64,000 bases of DNA, from positions 3,957,501 to 4,021,500 of the forward strand of contig JAMJFZ010001089.1 in the NCBI GenBank assembly GCA_026225945.1. Reading direction: 5' to 3'. Origin of the DNA: Cricetomys ansorgei (Eukaryota > Chordata > Mammalia > Rodentia > Nesomyidae). The position numbers were made by a program, and so were the translations under genes. Within the stretch, counting starts at the first letter, position 1. Each line of letters opens with the position of its first letter. Shown piece after piece: positions 1 to 12,556 of this stretch. The notes under the pieces were generated by a model, which was given only the letters and a program-made list of their open reading frames with translations, had not been told where the DNA came from and did not search any database.

Positions 1-187
1 TTACATTTTATTTTTATTTTATCCACATTGGTGTCTTGCCTGTGTTCATGACTACATGAGGGTGTGGGATCCCCGGGAAGTGGAATTACAGACAGCTATG
101 AGTTGCCTTGTGGGTGTTGGGAATTGAACCTGGATCCTCTGGAAGAGCAGCCAGTGCTTTTAACCACTGAGCCATCTCTCCAGCCCT
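1..187 (-). repeat. B3/B2 SINE
   Basis: Reads minus, ending 'gagccatctctccagccc', the reverse of the tRNA-derived head; 'gggaattgaacctggatcc' is the B box region. Confidence 0.85.
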
Positions 188-379
188 GTTTATTTGTTTT
201 AAAATAGGGTTTTGCTCTGTAGCCCAAGCTGGCCTCCAACTCACTGTGAGTCTCCTGTCTCAGCTCCCTGAGTGCCGAGATGACAGGCATCATATATAGA
301 ATCATATATGTGTTTATCATTCTTTGTAGTATCTTTTGGAAACGTTTAACACTAGGTTTGTTTGGTAAAGCTGGGAACT

Positions 380-497
380 TACACTAGGCGTGATGGCTCG
401 TGCTCTAATCCCAGCACCTGGGAAACTGAGGCAAGATTGCCATGACCTGGCTACACAGTGAATTCCAGGCCAGCCTTGTCTAAAACAAAACAAAACA
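380..497 (+). repeat. B1 SINE (diverged)
   Basis: 'taatcccagcacctgggaa' and 'ttccaggccagccttgtct' with an A-rich tail (aaaacaaaac). Confidence 0.7.
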
Positions 498-869
498 ATT
501 TTTAAGAGAGAGGATTTTCTCTCTCTAACATCTAGGCTGCTTGAGCGATGCCTTCGCCAGCACCGGTCTGAACTTGTTTGCTATCTTGCTCCACATTCAG
601 GAGGAATTTGTCCAAACATGAAATCCTTTTAAGCTTCATAGTGGGTTACCCCTGGGAAACAGCTTTACAAGGCACAGATTAAAGTGGGAAAAGGGTTTGG
701 GAAAGCTGCAACGAATGATCTGTGGAAGACTCTGAGAGCACAAGAGGCTCCCTATGCCCTGGGACCCTAAACCTCACCACTGTAGGTTCACAGACAGTGA
801 CCTCAGCTGAAGAAGCTGCAGCGAAGCACAGACATATTCTGAGTGCCCAGGTTGTGTTCTGTGTCTAGG

Positions 870-1000
870 AGATGAGCTGTGTGGCCTCTGGCAAGCTACC
901 AAACTTCTTGGTGATGCTGCCTTCTCATTCAAGAAACAAGGACAACATGAGAATGTGCCTTACCCAGTTGTTGGGTAGATTAAATGAGATAGCAGGTCCT
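870..1000 (+). repeat. MIR SINE fragment
   Basis: MIR core features in order: 'gctgtgtggcctctggcaag', then 'attcaagaaacaaggac' and 'gattaaatgagat'. An ancient, mammal-wide SINE. Confidence 0.7.
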
Positions 1001-2029
1001 CGGGAGCACATCAGCTATTCCCGTTAGGCTATTAAACATCAGCCTCGTTGCTTACTACTGACTTAGGTGGGAGCTCCCACTGACACGTTTTTGCACTGGG
1101 CTTCTCACTCAAGCCCAGCACATGAGCTCAGGAGAATGTCTCCAACAGTTCACCCATTTACTATTTGCACTTGATCTTCAAAGCAGCTGAGTCTGCAAAC
1201 ACGGGTATCAAGCGTCAGCCCCCGAGGCAGTGTGTCAGGAATTGTTGGGAATATTTTCTCTGCCCCTTCTCTATGGACCTCATATTATCAATCAACGATG
1301 GGAATCCAATACAGAGTATATTCAAATTCAGTCCTCCTTTGGTAGAGTGGGCTACCACTGAAGAGACTGGGGACCTCTTTGTCAGTCACCTGTCTGGTAC
1401 CAACTTTGCTGAGCCTGGCAAGCTCAACCAGGCTTGCGACACCTCTCTCTGCTTGGGAAAGCACAAATGTGCCAGTGAGCTATCAGGCTCCAATACAAAC
1501 CAGCTCTCCTGCCCTGTAAACCCGTAGGTGTAGAAATGACAGCCAACCCACACGGTCGGGTACAAGTACCTCTTTAAAAGGGGAAATGTGAACCTTTTCT
1601 TATTAAAAGTGATAGTTGCTGAGTACAATGGCACGTACCTATAATCCCAGCTACCAGGAGGCTGAGATAGAAGGATTGCAAATTTAAAATTAGCCTAGGC
1701 AACTTAACCAGACCCTATGTCAAAATAAAATGAAACGAAGTGAAATTAAATAAATATAAATGTCAGGAGCCTATCTCAGCGGTCAGATTCTTGACTAACA
1801 TGGGAGAGGCCCTGTGTTCAACCAACTTAGCCTGGTAAATTTCTTCCCGTTCTTTGAAACAAAATTTTCTGCTGGACACATAGGTCTAAATGTTCACTGT
1901 AACTACACACTAAGGGACAGGGGACAGGCAGGTAGACACACGTTCCTTTATGTTTGTTTGTTTGTGGCTGGTTTTTTACATGCTGAGGGATGATGGTGAC
2001 ATGTAACTTATTTCTAAGGGAGGAAGATT

Positions 2030-2180
2030 TTACTATGCCTTATGGTTTGAAGGATACCGTCTATCATGGCGGGGAAGGCATGGCAGCAGGCAGGTGACTT
2101 TGTGACAGTTGGTGGCTGGGACTGTGGGAGCTTGCCACAGTTGGTTAAGTCACATCTGCAGTCAAGAAGATAATGTTCAA
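2030..2180 (-). repeat. antisense MaLR-like LTR fragment
   Basis: 'tctatcatggcggggaagg' and 'catctgcagtcaagaag' match the rodent LTR-like repeat present in eight other places in the window. Confidence 0.45.
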
Positions 2181-2342
2181 GCTGGTGGTGTTGGTGGCAC
2201 AGTCCTTTCATCCCAGCACTCAGGAGGCAGAGGCAGTGGATCTCTTTGAGTTCCAGGCCAGCCTGGTCTACAGATCATGATTCAGGTCTACACAAGAGAC
2301 CCTGTTTCGAAAAACAAACAAACAAACAAACAAACAAACAAA
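2180..2342 (+). repeat. B1 SINE with (AAAC)n tail
   Basis: 'catcccagcactcaggaggc' and 'ccaggccagcctggtctaca' are clear; the tail is AAAC repeats. Confidence 0.85.
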
Positions 2343-2996
2343 AGTAAGGAAAAAGGAAAAGATAATGTTCTTGTTAAGTGACATTTAATGGAAATCCCTT
2401 TTCTTTCCTGGTTTGCTATGGAAAATGGTCACATCTATGTGAATTACTATGGAGGATCACATCTTCCGTTATAACCTGCATATAACATTTAGTTTGAGAT
2501 TTTCCTGTGCTCCAGAGGTCGTCTGCTGAGATTATTGGTCTTTTAAAAATACAGTTCCACAGTAGAAATTGGTTCAGGTAGGTAGAATCCCTTCCAGTGG
2601 AGCTCTCAGTTCTCTCTTTCTGACAGGTACTTGCTATATAGTCTAGGCTGACCTTGAACTTGTGACCCTCCTGCTTTAGTCTGCAGCATGCTGAGCTTAC
2701 TTCAGACTATGAGCCAGCACACTCATTACTATCACAATACCTTTGAGGCTGGGGCATCCTGGGGTTAGAAGACAGCTGTATGGCTCCAGAGAACCTCTTG
2801 TACCCCTATGAGCTAATCTGAGTCACTGACTATCTTATCCCTCCTTGGGGCAATTTTGATATCAAACACTCATTATTTCAGAAGCTTGTCGTTCCCCTTT
2901 CACCCACCTAATAGCATAGTGAGCATCACCAGGCAGTCCTTTTACAAGCACTTAATTGAATACGGAAAGCTTTGGGACTTTAAGAATGGTGATGAG

Positions 2997-3165
2997 GGCC
3001 AGTAAAACAGCTCAGGAGTAAAGGCGCTTGCCAACAAGGCTGATGACCTGAGTTCAGCCCCTGGAACTCACGTGGTAGAAGGAGAGAACCAATTATACAA
3101 GCTGTCCTCTGACGTCCACGTGTGCGGTACGGCAGGTGCGTGCTCGTCCCGCTATCCACACTAAA
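2997..3165 (+). repeat. B2 SINE
   Basis: 'ggcgcttgccaacaaggctg' followed by 'gatgacctgagttcagcccc' and 'gtcctctgacgtccacgtgt', the standard B2 layout. Confidence 0.8.
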
Positions 3166-3224
3166 TAGGAAAATGGTGATGACTTCCCGCAGGAGATGAT
3201 TCTGGGCTAGGAACCTGTGGTATA

Positions 3225-3395
3225 GGAAGCCTGTGTAATGTTCTCATGCATTAGCATCCCCTGGGGAGCTTTGATAAAGTCGGGTGACCAGGCTGCACTC
3301 TGGACCAGGTGACTCAGCATCTCTGAGGAGATGACTCAGTCACGTACTTTTTAAAGCTCCCTGAGCAATTCTAGTGGAGAGCTGGGGTCCAGAAC
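3225..3395. mobile_element. fossil hAT-Charlie-type MER fragment
   Basis: Contains 'gcattagcatcccctgggg' ... 'accaggctgcactctgg' and ends with 'gagctggggtccagaac', resembling a mammal-wide nonautonomous hAT consensus. Family name not certain. Confidence 0.5.
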
Positions 3396-3995
3396 TAGAC
3401 CTTGGATCAATGTCTGTCATCAAGCATGGTAGTACCTTCCAGGGAGATTTTGTAAAAAATGAATTAAACTGCCCAAACCTCAGCCCAGAACAGATGAGTG
3501 AGAATCTTTATTTTTTTTTTGGGGGGGGGGTGCTAGGTTACTGGAGTTTTCCAAAGCTCCCCCAAACAACCTGAAAAGCAGCGAATATTGGAAGTTATGA
3601 CTATCTGAAGTCTCAGACTGAAACCACACTCATCTCTTTGATCCTGATTCACACATAGCTGCGTGAGACGCCTGGGAAAACGGAGACAGCATGGCCGAGA
3701 AGCCGAAGGCATGGGTCAAGCTGTGACGTTGCCACTGAATTTTTTTCTGTGCGGTGTCAGACAAATGGCATCCCTCTTGGCCTGAGAGTTCTGCTCACCA
3801 AACTGCAATCCTGTCCTCTTTCCGCCACACTACGTGTTTCTTAGCATTTTCCTTTAATTAATATTTTTGCTGGCTTTTGTTTGTTGGTCAAAACGTAGGC
3901 CTAATGACTCAAGTGTCTCGTATAAGTGTCTGTGTTTATACAAATGTGTGTAGTTTTCATACAAGTACTGAAAATATAGAAAGCTAAGCAACTAG

Positions 3996-4137
3996 CTAGG
4001 TGGTGGTGGTGCACACCTTTAATTCCAGCGCTCTGAAGGCGGTGGTGGATCTCTATGAGTCTGAGGCCAGCCTGATCTACAGAGCAAGTTCAAGGACAGC
4101 CAGAGCTATGCAGAGAGACCTTGTCTGGAAAAAACCA
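3996..4137 (+). repeat. B1 SINE
   Basis: 'gtggtggtgcacacctttaa' through 'aaggacagccagagctatg' and an A-rich end. Confidence 0.85.
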
Positions 4138-4629
4138 ATAATAACAAAACAAAGCAAAAAAACAAAATTGTAACTTTTTGCTTAATAGTTGTCCTAGTGA
4201 CCTTGCAGCTCACAAACTGAGAGCAGTGTGTTCTTTAAAACGAGGCTTTTTGAGCTAGGGAGACAGTTCAGTTGGTAAAGCACTTACATTGCAAGAACCC
4301 AGTACCAAGTTTGACCTCTAAAACTCATGTCAAAGTGTTGGGTACGGTGGCCAATGTTCGTAATCCCATTACTGGGAGGAAGCACATTCCTGGGCTCACA
4401 GGTCAGCCAATCTCACCTACTAGGCGAGTTCCAGGCCAGTGAGAGGCTATGTCTCAAACAGAAAAACTGAAACTGAAGGTGAATGACAGCTGACGATTGA
4501 CAGCTGAGGTTGTGCCCTGGCCTCCGCAGGCGTGAACCTGCGTATGAACACACGTGGGCTCACACAAAAAAGCTTTCAAATACCATTATCTTAAGCCATA
4601 ACACATTTTTAGGTTTTTTTTCCTCTGAG

Positions 4630-4790
4630 GGTTGGTGAGATGGCTCAGTGGGTAAGAACACTTGTTCTGCAAGCATGAGGGCCTGAGTCTAGCCCACTAG
4701 TGTCCACGTAAAAAGTGAGGTGTGGCTATGTGCCACTGTAACCCCAGGGTTGGGGTGCAGAGAAAGGAGAATCCCAATAGCTTGCTGATT
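4630..4790 (+). repeat. B2-like SINE
   Basis: 'ggttggtgagatggctcagt' then 'gggtaagaacacttgttctg'. The CA-rich block at 4,940-5,125 may be its expanded tail. Confidence 0.7.
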
Positions 4791-4939
4791 AGTTAGTGTA
4801 GCTCAGATGGTGTGCTTTGGCTTCGGTGAGACCATTTCAAGGCAATAATGGCAGAGACTCATAGAGGAACACACCGTGTCCCCTTCTCTATCATATGAAC
4901 ACATGTGGGCACGCACATCTACACACTCATGTGCATGTA

Positions 4940-5125
4940 CCACACAGACACGCACAGACACACACACACACACACACACACTCACACACATACACACACA
5001 CTCACATATTCACATACACACATTTACACACACTCACACACAGACACACACACTCACATATTCACATACACACATTTACACACACTCACACACAGACACA
5101 CACACTCACACTTACACACACACAA
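4940..5125. repeat. CA-rich microsatellite with a 52-bp tandem duplication
   Basis: Imperfect (CA)n. The motif 'ctcacatattcacataca' occurs at 5,001 and again at 5,053, with the intervening sequence repeated, so a 52-bp unit is duplicated. Confidence 0.9.
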
Positions 5126-6067
5126 TTCATGACTTCATATCATATGAACTGCTCAGGGGGCTCAGTCTTTTACAACACATTTCTGAGAGCATTAGGAAAG
5201 CCAGACCACCACAAACATGATGCTACTGGGGACACTTGAGGAAACCTGGGTCAGGAAGCAATTTTAGAAATAATTTTACTAGAAAACAACAACAAAATAC
5301 AAATAAAAGCACAACTAAGAGTCTGACATGTTTGTAGAAAGGCAGAAGACTGTGGCTTCAAATGGCCACTTGATGCTTCTTGCTCTAGGATAGTCTTTTA
5401 AAGATTTCTATGTGCGTCAAATATATATGCATCTGACAGATGTACCAAGGATCTGCAAGGCCTGTGCGGCTCAGTGCTTGTCCTTAAAAGCCCTGGTCCC
5501 ATCCTCGGCACGAACCCCACCCCCTGCCTGTATGAAATAGTTAACAAAACAACTCATCTGGTTCTGCGAGATGATCCTGAGATTGACTCTGAGACTTGGT
5601 CCTGGCTGATAATCAGATTTGGCTTCTTGCTCTCTTGTCCTACCACAGGCTGGTCTCTCCTTGTTTGAACAGCTCCATTTTCCACGGGTGAATCTGTAAT
5701 TTCTGGGTCAGGCAGGGGGGACTCTATTCCTTTTGCTTCATTTTGCAATTTCCTACTTTTTTTTTCTTTCTTGCTTGCTGGCTGGTTGGCTTTTAAATGA
5801 CTTTCACTGTTTCGGGAACAGACTTGGTTGACAGATCACCAGCCTCTCTTGGGGCTCTCCCTCCAGAGAGAGGAGATGCCCCTGTCCTAGGTCTTTTGTC
5901 AAGATGTGGAAAGCCTGAGTGTTGGTGGGATAGTTCTGTGATACTTTTGCATGGTTGGGCTGACTGATGCTGCCTCGTTTACCATGGCTAAGCTGATGAT
6001 GCAAACTCTGTTTTCAAACTTCTCAAATGTACCAGATCACTACCTCCCTCCCCTCCCCCCCACCACC

Positions 6068-6069
6068 GT

Positions 6070-6105
<36 letters not shown>
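6068..6105. repeat. (TG)n microsatellite
   Basis: About 19 TG units with one TA interruption near the left end. Confidence 0.95.
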
Positions 6106-6107
<2 letters not shown>

Positions 6108-6692
6108 GCCAGAGATTAACCTTGGGTGTTACTCCTAAGGAGCCATCCACTTTGTGTATTAAAACAGTGTCCCTAATTAGCCTGCAGCTTGCTAGGTATG
6201 CTAGCCTGGCTTTTAAGTAACTTCCAGAGATCTGCCTGTCTCTGTCACCCTAGCACTGGGATCACAGGCTTCTACCACTATGCGCATCTGTATTACTTAC
6301 TTACTCAATTAGTTAGTTAATTAAAACTTGGGTTCTGAGGATAGAACTCAGGTTCTCATCCTTGGGTAGCAAGTGTTTTACTGACTGAGCCAGCTATAGA
6401 AATTCCTTCATAGGTGACATCTTGTGGAATCCTGATGTTTCACAGGGCTTGGAAGTGGCTGCGACTGTCCAAGCAGTAGTGTGCCTTGCAGAGATGCTGA
6501 TAAACTTGCCTGAAACACCTGGCCACGTCATCACATAATTCTGACATATTTTTAGCTTTGACTATGAAAGATGATAAAAGTCCTTTGGGGGATTTTCTTT
6601 TCATAAGTAGAATCACTGATTCTGTTTCCCAATTCGTCAAGAAAGCCAGATGAGAGGGTAGATGCAGATGGCGCAGTTCCCGGGAAATGACA

Positions 6693-7175
6693 GTGTTAGG
6701 GGCAGACGGAAGGAGACCCCCGAGAAATCACCAGGACTCGAGATCGATGCAAAAGCAAGAGGTTTATTTCCAACGTGTTGGGGTCAACTCTCACAGGATG
6801 ACCCCTAGCACACTCTAAGTATTGCTTATATAGAAATTTCAAAGGCAGAGCTTAGTAACAGGGTGTGAGGCATGATTCTATTGGTTTCATAGTGATGTGA
6901 GTATTAACCTTTAAACTGATTGGTGCTGGCATATAGCAAGGTTGCAGGCACTAGAAAATGTAAACTTAGGGTCCTTAGTCAACGTGGGTGGGGGGAGATT
7001 CTTAGCCCAAGGCCATTAGCCAACGGTCCATATCTTGTTTGTCTTAGAAATTGTTTTTCTTACTCTAGTTCTGGGAACTGTTCTGAGTCACATTGTCCCT
7101 GACTTGGGCCTACACAGTTTTGGTGTTTTTAGAAGCCTAACTAAACTTGGGCTGCTTTGTTCTTGTCCTTTCAGC
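6693..7175 (-). mobile_element. solo LTR, class I (ERV1-like) endogenous retrovirus
   Basis: Read on the minus strand, a TATA box ('tatataagc', 6,824-6,832) is followed about 60 nt later by a polyadenylation signal (AATAAA within 6,761-6,769), and then by a short U5-like segment ending at 6,693 in the TG/CA terminal form. No gag, pol or env lies on either side, so it is a solo LTR. The U3 end is approximate because I could not find a clean target-site duplication. Confidence 0.65.
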
Positions 7176-7371
7176 AGCTCCCATAGTCCCGATGCATCTG
7201 TCAGTGGAGGAGGGGAATCCCTGGGTGAAATGGGGAAGAAGTCAAACCTGAAGTCTGACCAGAGAAGAATGTGGGGCCCCTCTGCTGCCTCCATCCAGGG
7301 TCACATCCTCCCATGTGAGAATATGGCTCTGACACAGTTATAGTAGATCCAATCACTCCCGATGACTAGTC

Positions 7372-7770
7372 ACGTCAGCATTCTGTTGCTGTAACAAAAT
7401 ACGTGGGCTTAAATGGAGGAAAGGCTGAATTCAGGCATTTCACTCATGGGCTCTAGTTCTTGTTTGGGACCTGTGGTGGCACAATTCATGGTGGTGGAAG
7501 AGATCTGATCACCTCAGGCAGCCAGGAAGCAAAGAGAAGGAGGAAGGGATGGAGGTTCCCTTTAAGGACACATCCCAGCGTCCCATCTTCTTCCACTGGC
7601 CCACTGCCAAATGCTCCACCCTCTTCCCAATAGTGTTGCAGGTGGCAGGCCAAGCCTGTAACACACTGGCATTTGCAAGACACTCACACTCCAAACAGTG
7701 GCAAGTGCTAAGTAAGTCCATCAGAAACTGCTTACTGAACAGTCTCTACGAGGTGACCCATGACCTTGGT
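7372..7770 (-). mobile_element. antisense MaLR-like LTR copy
   Basis: 'attctgttgctgtaacaaaa' followed by 'cagccaggaagcaaagaga' and 'gccaagcctgtaacacac' in the order seen in reversed MaLR-type LTRs. Confidence 0.55.
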
Positions 7771-8499
7771 TAATGACCACTAATCTGTATTCATTGTTTA
7801 CCAGCAGCTTAATAAGGCTTTTAACGACCTCAGTGAGGAAAACAATTAGGAAAGTACAGCCTGCAAAGAGCCTGGACTTTTATCTGGCCGATCAGTTTGG
7901 GATCTGATGTAAGTGTCGCCAATATTTCTTTTAATTATATCAGACTAATGTCTCGTCCCCATGGGAAATTCCGAATGCCTGACTCAGTAGACTCTTCATC
8001 GTTAGTGTGCTATCCATTGAAGAACATATACATATGTTTTGAAATTGTTTGTGCTTGTGTGGCGATTTCTATGTAGGCATTTAAAGTAAACTCTCATTAA
8101 AGTTTAATGTACATTGATGAATAGGCACAAACAATAAAGCACATAATTGGATGGTTTCTTTTTTCACATTCATGGATATGCCATGTCCCAGGTCAAGACA
8201 TAAAAGGTTACCATCCCTCCAGAAGCCCCTCTTTGTCCTTCCCTGTCACTTCCCACACAAGTAACCCAATCATAATTCTAGCACTGTGTGCTAATAGTCT
8301 CTGGCTTCCTGGGTTTCTATTATAACAGTCAGCTATCTCAAATACATTTCCATAGACAAAGAACATGCCTGCTAATATTTCACCTCAGCAACTCTAATAA
8401 GTGACTCTTTGTCACCTTCTTCTTGAATGCCCCAATGTGGATAAGTTTGATATAAGACAAGTTTGAAAGAGTGTTGTAGAGTTCAAAGACTACAGATGG

Positions 8500-8850
8500 T
8501 TCACTTGTTAGTTTTCAATTATTGTAACAAGTACCTGAGATGCTCAACTTAGAAAGAGGAAAGGTTTATTTGAGATGAAAATTTTGAAAGTCAGTCCCTG
8601 GTCAGTTGGACTTGGTGTTTTTGGGTCTGTGTTAGGTATCACGTCAAAGTAGGGAATGTGTGGAAGCCATTAGCCTCATAGCTGGGAAAGAGATGGATAG
8701 GGGCTGAGACCCTACAGTCTTCTTCAAGGGCACAGCTCCAGTGACCAGAAGACATCTTACTAGCTCCTACCTCTTAAAACATTCACCACCTCCCCACAGC
8801 ACAAAGCTGAGCCTCTGGGGCTATGATCCAGATCCAAACCACAGCAGATG
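8500..8850 (-). mobile_element. antisense MaLR-like LTR copy
   Basis: 'gaaaggtttatttgagatg' (reverse polyadenylation signal) and the closing 'gatccagatccaaaccacag'. Confidence 0.5.
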
Positions 8851-9352
8851 GAGCCAGCCTTGCTGTTCAACCATTTGACCCAAGAGTCTGAATGTCTATC
8901 TCTTTGATGGCTGGTGCATTCCAATGATACTTCTGCATCACATTGAGGTCATGGATATTTGCATACTTCGACTTTATCCATTTGTGTGATATGTACACAG
9001 ACACAACTTTCTTGTCTCCACCTTGATTTCTCTTTTTCTCTCCCTAGTTTCAGAAGACATCTTTACTTTGAGCTTCTCATGCACACCTTCCTTAACAAGC
9101 TTTGCTCTCCGGAGTCAATCACAGTCTCACCCCCACCCCCACACTGCCCCAAGTGGCTGTTTACCACTCAAAAGCCATCACAATCATCAGAAATCTCCTT
9201 TTATTACTAATATTTCCTCCTCTTCCTCCTCCTCCCCATTTTCCCTCTCCTCCCCTTCCCCTTCTAGACAAAGTATCATTATGTATTCCTATTATGTTGG
9301 TTTGCAACTCAGTGTTCTCTTGCCCCTACCTGCCCTTACTTCTACTATTGAT

Positions 9353-9355
<3 letters not shown>

Positions 9356-9398
<43 letters not shown>
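9356..9398. repeat. (CA)n microsatellite
   Basis: About 21 uninterrupted CA units. Confidence 0.95.
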
Positions 9399-9400
<2 letters not shown>

Positions 9401-9602
9401 TGGATAGTAAAAGAAAATGTTAGGAACCAGGAGGGCAATTTGGTAACTAGACTAGGTAGCAAGACCCTGTGTTAAAATATAAAAATACTCAAAAACAACA
9501 AAAGGATAGAATGGATGGATTTTCATTATTTGCATAAAGTTCTATCTTAGGGTTTTTCTCCTCCTCCTCTCTTTATCCCTCTGATCCTTCCTTCCTCCTT
9601 TT

Positions 9603-9677
9603 TGGAGGCTGGGGATCAAACCCAGGGCTTTAAGCATGCTAAGTACATGTTTTACCTTTGAGCTATATCCTCAGCCC
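9603..9677 (-). repeat. ID/B4-type SINE fragment
   Basis: 'ggggatcaaacccagggctt' through 'gagctatatcctcagccct', the reverse of a tRNA-like ID head. Confidence 0.75.
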
Positions 9678-10002
9678 TCAGCCTGAGCTTTTCTTGGATG
9701 GGATGAGTATCTCTGTCTCTACATGTGTTTGTGAAGTGGTGGGCATCCCATCTGTTCAGCAAATCATCTCAAGACCCACTATGTGCTAGCTATTGTGTTA
9801 GAGAATGGGTTTCCAACAAGGGGGTCTATTCAGACCAGGGGGAACCTGGAATCCCACACTGGAATATTTTACAGATGTGATCCTCAGAGTATAAGTTGCA
9901 TCTAATACCTTCTGTGTGTGTGGTTCTGGAGAGTAAACTCAAGACTCTCTGAAATGTTTTTTCTACCAGGCAACATCCTCAGGCCTGTAATTCTTCAAAA
10001 TG

Positions 10003-10213
10003 GGGGCTGGATGGAGAGATGGCTCAGCAGTCAAGAGCACTTGTTTTTGAAGATAATCTGAGTTCTATTCACCCACATCTGTCTGTAACTCTAGTTCCAG
10101 GAGATCTGATACCCTCTTCTGGCCTCTGGAGGCACTGCATGCTCATGGTGCACATACATAAATGCAGATAAAGCATTCATACACATTAAATACATACATA
10201 CATAAATACATAA
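10003..10213 (+). repeat. B3 SINE
   Basis: 'ggatggagagatggctcagc' then 'gtaactctagttccagg' and 'ccctcttctggcctctgg'. Confidence 0.85.
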
Positions 10214-10317
10214 AATTTTAATGGATGAGGTAACATTACTCTGCATTGTTTTTCTGGGACAAATGGATAGACTGAACAGTTTAGAAGAAATCTAACAGCC
10301 CTGAATTTGATTCTCAT

Positions 10318-10319
<2 letters not shown>

Positions 10320-10366
<47 letters not shown>
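10320..10366. repeat. (CA)n microsatellite
   Basis: About 23 uninterrupted CA units. Confidence 0.95.
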
Positions 10367-10367
<1 letters not shown>

Positions 10368-10517
10368 ACAAATAAATTTAAAATTTAAAAGAAAAACAGA
10401 AAGCAAAAAATATCAACCACATTAAGAAAATGCCAAGCATCTGTTACACAAGTTATCTATCTCACTCTTCCATTGACTCCTTCTAGAAGACCCCCTCAGA
10501 AGCGTTCTCTAATATTT

Positions 10518-10742
10518 CATTTTAAACATTGGTATGTGTAGGTGTTTTGTCTGCATGTTTGTCTGTACACTACATGTGTTCTTGTTGCCTATGGAGGCCT
10601 GAAGAGGCCATGGGATCCCCTGAGACTGGGGTTAGAGCTGGTTGTGAACTGCCATGTGGGTGCTTGGAATCAAACCTAGTTCCTCTGGTAAAGCAGTCAG
10701 TGATTTTTAACCTCTGAACCATCTCTCCATCTCTTCAGCCCC
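10518..10742 (-). repeat. B3 SINE
   Basis: 'gtgggtgcttggaatcaaac' and 'ctctgaaccatctctccatc' in reverse orientation. Confidence 0.8.
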
Positions 10743-12334
10743 CATCCACTGAGTCTGAGTCTTGATATATACATAGTTGATGTGTAAGGAAGAGAGCCTC
10801 TCTGTCTCTGTTTCATAATCTTCCTTCCTTCCTTCTTGTGGGTTGTGTGTACCTGCCTCTGATCAAGAAGCTAGAGGAGGATATCTGGTGTCTTTCTTTA
10901 TCACTTATGCCTTATTGCTTTGAGTCAGAATCTCCTACTGAACTTGGAGCATGCTGTTCTTCAGGTAGGCTACCTGGCCAACAAGCCCCACTGATTTTCA
11001 TATCTCTGCCTCTAGCCTCTCAGCTCTGGAGTGTAGCCATATATTTGAACATATATCCAGCTAGTATATTCACTGAAGATGATCATTGCACTGACTGTCT
11101 GAAGCCTGGTGGGATGTGATTTCTATAGCTTAAACAGCCTGCTTTCTAATGTAAACAAAAGCTACTCCCTCTTGGCTCAATGTAAACAGAGTTGCTGATA
11201 AAGAGGTCATTTGGGTACTCTACAGGGTTATGGCCTGGACTCTCCTAATTGTCCTGTAGTTACTCCACTATAAACATGGACATGGTTCAGATAGGGTGTG
11301 GTCTGGCCCCTTTTGGGTTGGTGGCACCCCACTATAAATGTGGCCCACACCCTGCCCCCCTCAACAGCCAAAGGTTTGGGAGGAGTAAACCCATTGTGTC
11401 TCTTTGATCATGGAAAATAGACTTCAAAGAGAGAGCAAGGAGAGGCTTTTAAGATAAGAATAATTGCCAGGACAAGAAGCAGTTGGAGCTGGAAGATGGA
11501 GTGTTGTGCTCTCTGCTCAGGTCTGTCTAGTTTGTACCTTGAAAAACGCCTTGTGTGTCTTTCTTAATATATCACCAGATTTATTTATCTGCTACACTGG
11601 AATTACAAGTGTCCATGGCTATGCTTGGCTTGTTTAAAGTGAGTGCTGGGGGTCCCAACTCAGATTATCATGTTTACTCAGCCAGTGCTCTTACCCCTCG
11701 ATTCGTCTCCCCTACCTTCTCCTTTGTGTTCTTGTTGAAAATATCTAAGCACCAGAGCTTTGTCTTAAATCAGGAACCCTTCCCCTCAAGAAGAATCCAG
11801 GATTTATAAGTCAGGTGGGTCTGCTCTGCAAGGTACTATTATCCTGTCTGCTTGGGGCTATGGGTGAGCAAACTCTGTGGCTCTTCACCTATAAGATGTG
11901 ATTGCCCCAGGGAGGAGGCATTTTGTCACGAGACTTATAGGCACAGCCCATAGACTGCATACAGTTTTAAACCCACAATTACCATTTCTGAAAGCACAGA
12001 GATGTTCAATTATGCTTAATAAAATACAATATTTTGAAGGAGCCATGCTTAACTATTTAGCTACACCCTCAGTTCTTAAAATATAAATTGGTACAAAGAT
12101 ATATCTAAATTCTGGGAAAATTTAGAGAAATTATACTATCACTGGGTGAAGTTTTCCCCCATGAGTTCTGTGTTTCTATAAGAAGGAATTCAGCCAAGAG
12201 ACACAGATAGTCCGAGCAGAAATATATTTAGTACAGTAAAGCAAAGCATACAAGCTGGACAGAGATTGACGAGGCCAGATCCACAGTGGGAGCTGGGTAG
12301 CAAGCCCCACAGTAGACATGTCCCTGCCCATTTG

Positions 12335-12338
<4 letters not shown>

Positions 12339-12379
<41 letters not shown>
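12339..12379. repeat. (TG)n microsatellite
   Basis: About 20 uninterrupted TG units. Confidence 0.95.
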
Positions 12380-12380
<1 letters not shown>

Positions 12381-12384
12381 ACGC

Positions 12385-12556
12385 GCCATCGTGTATGTGT
12401 AGAGGTCAATGTATATGTTGTATGTGTTGTATATGTATATGTTGAGGGATCTCTTCTCTCCTTCTGCTACCTTTTGGTATGTGGGTCCCAGGGATTGAAC
12501 TCAGGGCATCAGTCTTGGTGGCAGTCATCTTTACCCACTGAGCCATCTCACTGGCA
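12385..12556 (-). repeat. B2 SINE
   Basis: 'tcccagggattgaactcagg' and 'ttacccactgagccatctca' in reverse orientation. Confidence 0.82.

Larger units (their letters stand above)
1..5250. other. intergenic DNA upstream of Dsp, block 1
   Basis: SINEs and fossil repeats listed separately cover about half. Extra degenerate pieces: B1-like at 197-290 and 2,620-2,700 (minus), B1-like at 1,617-1,735 (plus), a SINE composite near 4,255-4,460. The open frame at 1,165-1,527 overlaps no recognisable domain. No exon recognised. Confidence 0.75.
5251..10750. other. intergenic DNA upstream of Dsp, block 2
   Basis: Contains a solo LTR, two antisense LTR-like copies, two B3s and CA/TG microsatellites. Degenerate SINE scraps lie at 6,220-6,290 (B1, minus), 6,330-6,400 (ID/B4, minus) and about 9,905-9,985 (ID-like, minus). 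Stretches 5,251-6,060 and 7,800-8,490 show nothing I can assign. Confidence 0.75.

Noticed and set aside
1165..1527. 120-codon open frame on the plus strand
   Set aside because: No recognisable domain, no splice or promoter context, in repeat-rich intergenic DNA.
4803..5239. Overlapping His/Thr-rich ORFs
   Set aside because: They are translations of a CA microsatellite in several frames.
11080..11480. Possible additional LTR with TATA-like 'ctataaa' motifs
   Set aside because: No termini, polyadenylation signal or target duplication could be identified; left as unassigned.
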